From an uncultured Eubacteriales bacterium (lineage in GTDB: Bacteria; Bacillota; Clostridia; Christensenellales; Borkfalkiaceae), in contig CAJLLH010000011.1 of assembly GCA_905207385.1 (NCBI GenBank), forward strand, positions 1 through 15,158: a stretch of DNA of 15,158 bases, given 5' to 3'. Both the position numbers and the translations under genes were made by a program. The stretch's first letter is position 1. The number at the start of each line of letters is the position of its first letter. Shown here piece by piece: positions 1-5,457 of the stretch. The notes beneath the pieces were generated by a model. That model was not told the origin of the DNA. It saw only the letters and a list, made by a program, of their open reading frames with translations, and ran no database searches.

Positions 1-30
1 GCTTTTTTATTATTCTAATGGGGCGCACAT

Positions 31-54
31 ATGCCGCAACGAACGGCATTTTTT
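31..54 (+). terminator. Intrinsic terminator for a gene left of the window
   Basis: A 6-bp stem (ATGCCG / CGGCAT, arms 31-36 and 44-49) with a 7-nt loop is followed by six Ts at 49-54 on the plus strand. On the minus strand there is no T-tract after the stem, so it does not serve the yigZ transcript. It would terminate a convergent plus-strand gene beyond the left edge, and it runs into the yigZ stop codon. The stem is short, so confidence is moderate. Confidence 0.45.
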
Positions 55-679
55 ACATTTTGAAGCCGTGGTAAAATTCCTTGAGTTTTTCTATGCTGAC
101 CCTGCCGTTCAATTTATCGAAAAGCGTTGAATTGAACTTTTCTGCAAGCTCTTTTTTTACCGCAACGGTATAAGTTACGTCGGAAAGATAGTCGGTATTT
201 TTTACGTCGCAGTCGCTGAGCGAAAAGTAGCGCGCGCAGACATCGGCGCTTTCATAGCCGACGGTATAGGAATATTCTTCGCACGGCAGATAGTTGAGCT
301 TTACCGCCGCGTCAAGATTTTCGGCAGTGCAGCCCGAATAAGCGCGGACAAGACCGCCCGCACCCAGCTTAATGCCGCCGAAATAGCGCGTTACCACAAC
401 CGCCACGCAGAATATTTTTTTGTTTTTAAGCACTTCGAGTATGGGCATGCCCGCCGTGCCCGATGGTTCGCCGTTATCTGAAAAACGCGGCGAATTGCCC
501 GTTGAATCGGCTATATATGCGTAGCAATTGTGCGTTGCATCTTTATACTTTGCCGAAATCCGGGCAATAAATTCCTGCGCCTGAGCCTCGCCTTCGACGT
601 GAGCCGATGTTGTGATAAAGCGGGAACGCTCTATCACCTTTTCGGTGGAAAGCTCCCCGCTTACTGAGATATATCCCAT
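53..679 (-). CDS. yigZ: YigZ/IMPACT-family protein (UPF0029)
   Basis: The 208-residue product matches the usual length of the bacterial YigZ/YvyE branch of the IMPACT family. The N-terminal UPF0029 domain (about residues 1-125) carries the family landmarks: a DATHNCYAY stretch near 47-55, RFSDNGEPSGTAG near 65-77, and VVVTRYFGGIKLGAGGLVRAY near 95-114. The rest fits the ferredoxin-like C-terminal domain (DUF1949). The protein should be soluble and cytoplasmic. The eukaryotic relative regulates the Gcn2 kinase, but the bacterial role is not settled. The start ATG overlaps the tyrS stop as TAATG, so translation is probably coupled to tyrS. Family assignment is firm; function is not. Confidence 0.93.
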   Translation of the reverse strand: MGYISVSGELSTEKVIERSRFITTSAHVEGEAQAQEFIARISAKYKDATHNCYAYIADSTGNSPRFSDNGEPSGTAGMPILEVLKNKKIFCVAVVVTRYFGGIKLGAGGLVRAYSGCTAENLDAAVKLNYLPCEEYSYTVGYESADVCARYFSLSDCDVKNTDYLSDVTYTVAVKKELAEKFNSTLFDKLNGRVSIEKLKEFYHGFKM

Positions 680-1863
680 TACCTGAATATTACCTTTATG
701 TGCTGTTTTTTGCCTTTATGAATGACGTCGCCATCGTTTACGGGCGCATTTATATCGGTAACCTTTGCATCGTTGAGCGATACTCCGCCCTGCTGAATGA
801 GCCTTCTTGCCTCACCGTTGGACGCGCAGAGCTTTGCCGCTACAAGCACGGGAATTATCGTCTTCGTTTCTACCGATACTTCAACTTCGGGAAGTTCGCC
901 GCCGCCGCCGAACGCAGCCTTTGCCTGAGCCATAGCCTTATCTGCCTTTTCCTGACCGTGAACAAGTTTGGTGAGTTCGTAGGCAAGAATTTCTTTCTTT
1001 TCGTTTATGCGGGAAGCATCCCACTTCTCCATTTCGGAAATAGTTTCAAGCGGAATGAAGGTAAGCATTTTTATGCACTTCATAACGTCGGCGTCGTCGA
1101 CGTTGCGCCAGTACTGATAGAATTCGTAAGGCGTGGTCTTATTTTCGTCAAGCCATACAGCACCCTTTGCCGTCTTGCCCATCTTTTTGCCCTCGCTGTT
1201 CAGAAGCAGGGTTATGGTCATGGCGTAAGCGTCTTTGCCGCTCTTTTTGCGGATAAGTTCGGTGCCCGCAAGCATATTGCTCCACTGGTCGTCGCCGCCG
1301 AACTGCATATTGCAACCGTAATGCTCGTTAAGGTACCAGAAGTCGTACGCCTGCATTATCATATAGTTGAATTCAAGGAAAGAAAGACCCTTTTCCATGC
1401 GCTGCTTGTAGCATTCGGCGCGCAGCATATTGTTTACGGTGAAGCAAGCGCCCACGTCGCGCAGAAGGTCAACATAGTTGAGTTTTAAAAGCCAGTCGGC
1501 ATTGTTTACCATAACGGCTTTGCCTTCGCCGAATTCAATAAAGCGTTCCATCTGCTTTTTGAAGCATTCGCAGTTATGGTTTATAACTTCGTCGGTCATC
1601 ATGGTGCGCATATCCGTTCTGCCCGAAGGGTCGCCGATATGACCCGTGCCGCCGCCGACAAGCACTACGGGCTTATTGCCAGCCATCTGAAGCCTTTTCA
1701 TAAGGCAGAGCGCCATGAAATGACCCACGTGAAGGCTGTCCGCCGTGGGGTCGAAACCTATATAAAAACGCGCGCCGCCGCCGTTTATAAGCTCCCTTAT
1801 CTCTTCTTCGTCGGTAACCTGAGCAATAAGTCCGCGTTCTCTAAGTTCTTCGTAAATACCCAT
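679..1863 (-). CDS. tyrS: Tyrosyl-tRNA synthetase
   Basis: A 394-residue class I aminoacyl-tRNA synthetase that charges tRNA-Tyr with tyrosine in the cytoplasm. The Rossmann-fold catalytic domain has GFDPTADSLHVGH (36-48) with HVGH as the HIGH motif, GGGTGHIGDPSGR (70-82), a tyrosine-pocket segment ending QFGGDDQWSN (187-196), and KMGKT (227-231) as the KMSKS loop. A C-terminal S4 RNA-binding domain covers about 337-394. Length and motif order are normal for bacterial TyrS. The start is ATG at 1863, with AAGGA upstream at a somewhat long spacing. A promoter at 1900-1928 probably drives tyrS and yigZ together. No T-box leader is visible, which is unusual for a clostridial synthetase gene. Confidence 0.97.
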   Translation of the reverse strand: MGIYEELRERGLIAQVTDEEEIRELINGGGARFYIGFDPTADSLHVGHFMALCLMKRLQMAGNKPVVLVGGGTGHIGDPSGRTDMRTMMTDEVINHNCECFKKQMERFIEFGEGKAVMVNNADWLLKLNYVDLLRDVGACFTVNNMLRAECYKQRMEKGLSFLEFNYMIMQAYDFWYLNEHYGCNMQFGGDDQWSNMLAGTELIRKKSGKDAYAMTITLLLNSEGKKMGKTAKGAVWLDENKTTPYEFYQYWRNVDDADVMKCIKMLTFIPLETISEMEKWDASRINEKKEILAYELTKLVHGQEKADKAMAQAKAAFGGGGELPEVEVSVETKTIIPVLVAAKLCASNGEARRLIQQGGVSLNDAKVTDINAPVNDGDVIHKGKKQHIKVIFR

Positions 1864-1899
1864 AATAAATAATTTCCTTAATTTCAGATTTACTATATT

Positions 1900-1928
1900 A
1901 TTTTAACATCAGAGCGATTAAAAAGCAA
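1900..1928 (-). promoter_or_regulatory. Likely tyrS promoter
   Basis: On the minus strand a TTGCTT -35 box (1923-1928) and a TAAAAT -10 box (1900-1905) are separated by 17 bp. The pair lies between the terminator at 1930-1958 and the tyrS start, which would let tyrS be transcribed independently of the upstream RNA and sigK. The boxes are imperfect, so this is a plausible prediction only. Confidence 0.5.
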
Positions 1929-1929
1929 T

Positions 1930-1958
1930 AAAAAAACGGTCTGCCCGCAGGCAAACCG
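1930..1958 (-). terminator. Strong intrinsic terminator between sigK and tyrS
   Basis: Read on the minus strand, CGGTTTGCC and GGCAGACCG form a 9-bp stem with one G-U pair around a TGCG tetraloop, followed by seven Ts (1930-1936). It would end the small RNA described at 1930-2087 and any sigK read-through transcript. Confidence 0.85.
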
Positions 1959-2087
1959 CTGTTTTTAAAGCAATTTTAAGCTTTAAAGCGCACAATCGAT
2001 ACCCGCGGCAAAATTCGCATTACCTTAAAGGCAATACGAATAGCCGAAGAATATCGCGTTGGAATAAAATCTGCTCTTATTTGTCAT
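1930..2087 (-). ncRNA. Putative structured small RNA (rod-like fold)
   Basis: A consensus promoter at 2094-2122 predicts a transcript starting near 2087 and ending at the terminator at 1930-1958, about 158 nt. No convincing reading frame lies inside it. It can fold into one long interrupted rod. A closing helix joins 2065-2077 to 1967-1978 (AGAGCA and ATTTTA pair with TGCTTT and TAAAAT, with one bulge). Next come a CGATAT/GTATCG helix and a CGGC/GCCG helix. The top is an 11-bp hairpin at 2014-2040. The 3' side of the internal loop holds a self-complementary GCTTTAAAGC. A rod with an open middle recalls 6S RNA, but I cannot confirm that. The alternatives are a tyrS leader or the sigK 3' UTR. 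Confidence 0.5.
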
Positions 2088-2093
2088 AGAAAA

Positions 2094-2122
2094 AGTATAC
2101 CACCGCGCAACAGCCATGTCAA
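2094..2122 (-). promoter_or_regulatory. Consensus sigma-A promoter for the small RNA
   Basis: On the minus strand a perfect TTGACA -35 (2117-2122) and a TATACT -10 (2094-2099) are separated by 17 bp. The -35 box begins 2 bp beyond the sigK stop codon. Transcription would start near 2087, some 220 bp before tyrS and directly into the structured, terminator-ended region. Confidence 0.85.
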
Positions 2123-2124
2123 GT

Positions 2125-2829
2125 TCAGTCGGTAAAAAAGTCTTCGCGGTTCAAGTTGGCGCGGGCTTTTTCTATTGCGCGCTTTTCTATGCGCGATATG
2201 TACGAGCGGGATATGCCAAGCTTTTTTGCTACCTCGCGCTGAGGGTGCGGACAGCCGTCCTCAAGACCGTAGCGCATTGAAATTATTGTAAACTCGCGCT
2301 TTGAGAGTATCGCGAACAGAAGTTTTACAAATTTTTCGCGCTGGATAGATTTTTCCACCTGAGAAAAAACGTTTTCTTCCTTTTCGGATAAAAGGTCTAT
2401 AAGGGTAAGCTCGTTGCCGTCCTTATCCACACCGACGGGTTCGGTCAGAGATACGTTGTTTTTATGTTTTTTGCTGCCGCGTATAAGCATTAAAATTTCG
2501 TTTTCTATGCAACGGGCGGTATATGTGGCAAGCTGCGTGCCCTTGCCTTCGCGATAGGTATTGATGGCTTTTATGAGACCTATAGAACCTACCGAAAGCA
2601 AATCATCGGTTTCAGCTGCGCCGCTGTACTTTTTGACAATGTGAGCGACAAGGCGCATATTGTGTTTGATTAGTATATTTTTTGCCTCTTTATCGCCGGC
2701 GTGCGCGGCAGCGAGATACTTTTTTTCTTCTTCGGGCGAAAGAGGTTTGGGGAACGAACCTTTACCCTGTACTGCACCGGTAAAAAAGAATATTTTGCCG
2801 AATAAAAGACTTAAAAAATCAAAAAACAT
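2125..2829 (-). CDS. sigK: Sporulation sigma factor SigK (pro-sigma-K)
   Basis: A 234-residue sigma-70-family protein that resembles sigma-K, the late mother-cell factor of sporulation. After an N-terminal extension come FPKPLSPEEEKKYL (26-39), NMRLVAHIVKKY in region 2.1 (57-68), a core-binding/-10 recognition segment with SVGSIGLIKAIN (79-90) and LATYTARCIENEILM (100-114), and a region 4.2 helix-turn-helix with REVAKKLGISRSYISRIEKR (198-217). Residues 1-20 are hydrophobic and aromatic, like the Bacillus pro-sequence that SpoIVFB removes. The frame stays open upstream, but ATG at 2829 is chosen because AGGGAGGGG precedes it closely and the length then matches SigK. The gene is uninterrupted, with no skin-type element. 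It follows the XRE gene by 46 bp. Confidence 0.92.
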   Translation of the reverse strand: MFFDFLSLLFGKIFFFTGAVQGKGSFPKPLSPEEEKKYLAAAHAGDKEAKNILIKHNMRLVAHIVKKYSGAAETDDLLSVGSIGLIKAINTYREGKGTQLATYTARCIENEILMLIRGSKKHKNNVSLTEPVGVDKDGNELTLIDLLSEKEENVFSQVEKSIQREKFVKLLFAILSKREFTIISMRYGLEDGCPHPQREVAKKLGISRSYISRIEKRAIEKARANLNREDFFTD

Positions 2830-2875
2830 AAGCCCCTCCCTTACAGGAATTAGCTTATGTTTTTGACAGGTTGTA

Positions 2876-3202
2876 CTATTCTGTTTTATTTGAAGACACA
2901 ATGCTTTCTATTATTGAAATTACGTTTGCTTGCTGACTTTCGTTCAATTTTTCAAAAAGTTCAAGAAGCTGTAACTGCTTTGCCGTCAGATTATCGCAGT
3001 CCGCATCCGTGAATAATTCAGCCATACTTATTTTAAACAAAGCGCAGACATCTTCAAGCACCCTCACTGTAGGCATTGAATTTTTTTCGTTATACCAATT
3101 GTATACAGAGGTGTTTGAAAGTCCGAGCGCGCCTGCAAGCTGCGCAAGAGTCATATTGTTTTTTATACGCAACTGGTCTATCTTTTTTCGCGGGTCAGCC
3201 AT
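2876..3202 (-). CDS. Small XRE-family transcriptional regulator
   Basis: A 108-residue DNA-binding protein. An XRE/Cro-type helix-turn-helix spans about residues 6-65, with MTLAQLAGALGLSNTSVYNW as the core helices. The C-terminal 40 residues (from NLTAKQLQLLELFEKLNESQ) look helical and may form a dimerisation tail. ATG at 3202 has GGAGT 5 nt upstream. The gene sits directly before sigK on the same strand with a 46-bp gap, so the two are probably co-transcribed. Whether it regulates sigK, itself or something else cannot be read from the sequence. I see no convincing sigma-A promoter in front of it. Confidence 0.85.
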   Translation of the reverse strand: MADPRKKIDQLRIKNNMTLAQLAGALGLSNTSVYNWYNEKNSMPTVRVLEDVCALFKISMAELFTDADCDNLTAKQLQLLELFEKLNESQQANVISIIESIVSSNKTE

Positions 3203-3238
3203 AGTAACTCCAAATAAATTAAAGATTGATTAACGCAA

Positions 3239-3257
3239 GGCGGAATTTACTTCCGCC
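3239..3257. repeat. Short hairpin upstream of the XRE gene
   Basis: A perfect 7-bp inverted repeat (GGCGGAA / TTCCGCC) with a 5-nt spacer lies 37 bp before the XRE start codon. It has no T-tract on either strand, so it is not an intrinsic terminator. It could be an operator for the adjacent XRE protein or a leader hairpin. Confidence 0.45.
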
Positions 3258-3284
3258 GTTAAGCGGTTTTGCGACAACTTACCT

Positions 3285-3321
3285 CGCCGCAAAGATTTTG
3301 CAACGCAAAAGATTTGCGGCG
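3285..3321. repeat. 37-bp near-perfect palindrome with a tandem GA loop
   Basis: Nine paired bases (CGCCGCAAA / TTTGCGGCG) are followed by a symmetric GA/GA internal loop, six more pairs (TTTTGC / GCAAAA) and a 3-nt loop. As RNA, the GA/GA step could form sheared G-A pairs and keep the helix continuous. There is no T-tract after it. It lies between the XRE gene and the end of the ABC operon; its function is unknown. Confidence 0.6.
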
Positions 3322-3330
3322 AATGCGCTT

Positions 3331-3451
3331 GCGCTTTTCAGAAGCGAGCAAGGCGCGAATGTCGAGCATTACCGAAAGGGAGTTTGCATAGACGTAAATG
3401 ACCCGAGGGAAGCGCAGACCGACAAAGAATTGCGAAGCTTATCAAAAGCGC
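3331..3451. repeat. Structured intergenic element bounded by inverted octamers
   Basis: The 121-bp stretch is bounded by GCGCTTTT (3331-3338) and AAAAGCGC (3444-3451). Just inside there are further complementary pieces (AAGC/GCTT, CAA/TTG), so the whole block can fold into a branched structure. A 78-codon frame runs through it on the plus strand (3226-3462), but it starts at TTG with no ribosome binding site and its N-terminal half is only the upstream palindromes. I read this as a structured or repeated intergenic element rather than a gene. The low-confidence alternative is that the C-terminal 40 codons are a fossil or a small peptide. Confidence 0.35.
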
Positions 3452-3453
3452 TT

Positions 3454-5457
3454 TTATTCTAATTCGAATGCGCCTGTATACAGCTGATAATACACGCCCT
3501 TCTGCGCGATAAGCTGGTCGTGCGTGCCGCGCTCTATTATGCGACCGTGGTCGAGAACCATTATTGCCTGACTGTTCCTTACGGTGGAAAGTCTGTGCGC
3601 TATTACGAATACCGTGCGGCCTTCCATAAGTTTATCCATGCCCTGTTCGATAAGTTTTTCGGTACGTGTATCGATAGACGAAGTCGCTTCGTCGAGAATG
3701 AGCACGGGGCATTCAGAAACCATCGCGCGCGCTATTGCAAGCAGCTGGCGCTGTCCCTGCGAAAGGTTGCCGCCGTCGCCCTTGATAAGCGTATTGTAGC
3801 CTTCGGGCAAGTGAGATATGAAGTAGTCGGCATTAGCTAGCTTTGCGGCGGATATGCATTCTTCGTTGGTGGCGTTAAGTCTGCCGTAGCGGATATTGTC
3901 CATTACAGTACCAGTAAAAAGATGGGTATCCTGCAGCACTATGCCGAGCGAACGCCTTAAATCGCCCTTGTTTATGCTCTTTATATCAAGACCGTCGTAA
4001 GTAATTGAACCCGACTGAATATCGTAGAACCTGTTTATAAGGTTGGTTATGGTAGTTTTGCCTGCGCCCGTTGCGCCTACGAAAGCTATCTTCTGACCAG
4101 GCTTTGCGTACAGAGAAATATCTTTGAGTATTATTTTATCGGGCGTATAGCCGAAAATTACGTCGTTAAACCTTATATCGCCGCGGAGCGGAATATATGT
4201 GAACGTGCCGTTTTCTTCGGGTTTCTTCCAGCTCCACTTTTCAATGCCGCCCTCGCCGTATACAAGGGTAACATTGCCGCCCTTATCTTCGTGAGGGGTA
4301 TCGAAGATATCGAATATGCGCTCTGCACCGGCAAGCCCCATAACGATTGCGTTGAACTGCTGGGTTACCTGCTGTACGGGCTGGTTGAACGAACGTATGA
4401 GCGTAAGGAAAGCTATAAGAACGCTTACGTCGCCTACCGTGAACGCGCCTGTTCCGTCGCCGAACGCCACGCTGTACAGCGAAAGCGCACCTACGCTGTG
4501 CGTTGCAAAGAATATTGCGCCGACAATGGCTACGACTACGTACTGGAAGTAGCTTAAGATATTGGACATGGGTCCGAGCATGTTGGTAAGCTGGTTTGCC
4601 CTTGTGCCGCTTAAACGAAGCTCTTCGTTTATTTCCTTAAACTTTTCCCTTGCTTTGTTTTCATGACAGAAAACTTTTACTACCTTCTGCCCTTCCATCA
4701 TTTCTTCAACAAAGCCGTTGACCTTGCCTATTGAAACCTGTTGCTTTAAGAACTGGCGTGAAGATTCCGCGCCTATTACCTTTATGCAGACGATGTTTAT
4801 GCTTAAAATAACAAGCATTACAAGCGTAAGGCTGAAGCTCATGAAAATCATGCACAGAAGCACAACCACTATTGTAACGACCGCCGATATCATCTGAGGA
4901 ACGGACTGCGAAAGCATCTGGCGCAAAGTATCCACGTCGTTTGTATAGCGGCTCATCAGTTCGCCGTGGGTGTGAGTATCGAAATACCTTAAGGGCAGAT
5001 ACTGCATGTTTATAAACATCTCGTCGCGCATTCTTTTAAGAGTGCCCTGAGCTATGTACATCATAAGTCTGCTGTACGAGAAAGTGCTCAGAACGCCGAC
5101 AACGTATACGCATATAAGCGCTATTGTCCAGCTTATAAGCTCTTTATCCGCACCCGCAACGTGGTTTACCATATCTTCTATGGCGCCGATTACGAAAGTG
5201 AGCATAAACGAACCGACCGCGCCCGCCGCAGAAGATAACACAATGAGAATAACAAGCATTACTGCGGCAAACTTGTTGCGGAACGTGTAATTTAATACGC
5301 GCTTTAAAACCTTTACGGGATTTTCGGGTCCCGAGCCCTTAATTTTTGCCACGCGCTGACCGTTTTCCGTGCCGTGCTGCTGAACGCGGCGCTTCATATC
5401 GGAATTGAGATTTTCGTACTGTTCTTTTACCGAAGGCTGCTTAAGCTTTTTCGCCAT
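3454..5457 (-). CDS. ABC exporter half-transporter, catalytic-site subunit
   Basis: A 667-residue type IV (ABCB-like) exporter subunit with an N-terminal six-helix transmembrane domain (about 60-360) fused to an ATPase domain (about 430-667). Motifs are Walker A GATGAGKT (461-468), Q-loop LQDTHLF, a variant signature LSQGQ (565-569), Walker B ILDEA with catalytic Glu590, and H-loop His621. A Trp/Lys-rich insert near 405-425 separates the two domains. It should pair with the upstream subunit in the cell membrane to expel drugs or other hydrophobic compounds. A GTG codon lies in frame 9 bp earlier, at 5466, but it overlaps the GGAGG site. ATG at 5457 sits 8 nt after GGAGG and is preferred. The gene overlaps the preceding subunit by 17 bp. 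Confidence 0.93.
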   Translation of the reverse strand: MAKKLKQPSVKEQYENLNSDMKRRVQQHGTENGQRVAKIKGSGPENPVKVLKRVLNYTFRNKFAAVMLVILIVLSSAAGAVGSFMLTFVIGAIEDMVNHVAGADKELISWTIALICVYVVGVLSTFSYSRLMMYIAQGTLKRMRDEMFINMQYLPLRYFDTHTHGELMSRYTNDVDTLRQMLSQSVPQMISAVVTIVVVLLCMIFMSFSLTLVMLVILSINIVCIKVIGAESSRQFLKQQVSIGKVNGFVEEMMEGQKVVKVFCHENKAREKFKEINEELRLSGTRANQLTNMLGPMSNILSYFQYVVVAIVGAIFFATHSVGALSLYSVAFGDGTGAFTVGDVSVLIAFLTLIRSFNQPVQQVTQQFNAIVMGLAGAERIFDIFDTPHEDKGGNVTLVYGEGGIEKWSWKKPEENGTFTYIPLRGDIRFNDVIFGYTPDKIILKDISLYAKPGQKIAFVGATGAGKTTITNLINRFYDIQSGSITYDGLDIKSINKGDLRRSLGIVLQDTHLFTGTVMDNIRYGRLNATNEECISAAKLANADYFISHLPEGYNTLIKGDGGNLSQGQRQLLAIARAMVSECPVLILDEATSSIDTRTEKLIEQGMDKLMEGRTVFVIAHRLSTVRNSQAIMVLDHGRIIERGTHDQLIAQKGVYYQLYTGAFELE

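Noticed and set aside
700..1488. 262-codon open frame antisense to tyrS
   Set aside because: It lies wholly inside the clearly coding tyrS gene on the other strand, has no good ribosome binding site, and its product has no recognisable domain. It is a shadow of tyrS codon use.
2125..2901. Longer sigK frame starting at 2901
   Set aside because: The extra 24 residues have no family match and overlap the end of the XRE gene. The ATG at 2829 has a strong AGGGAGGGG site and gives the normal SigK length.
3203..3453. Intrinsic terminator for the marR-ABC operon
   Set aside because: The palindromes here lack a T-tract on the minus strand, so I do not call any of them a terminator, although the operon probably ends in this interval.
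3226..3462. 78-codon plus-strand frame as a protein gene
   Set aside because: It starts at TTG with no Shine-Dalgarno sequence, its first half merely translates two palindromes, and it ends inside the ABC gene's 3' end. It is reported as a structured element instead.
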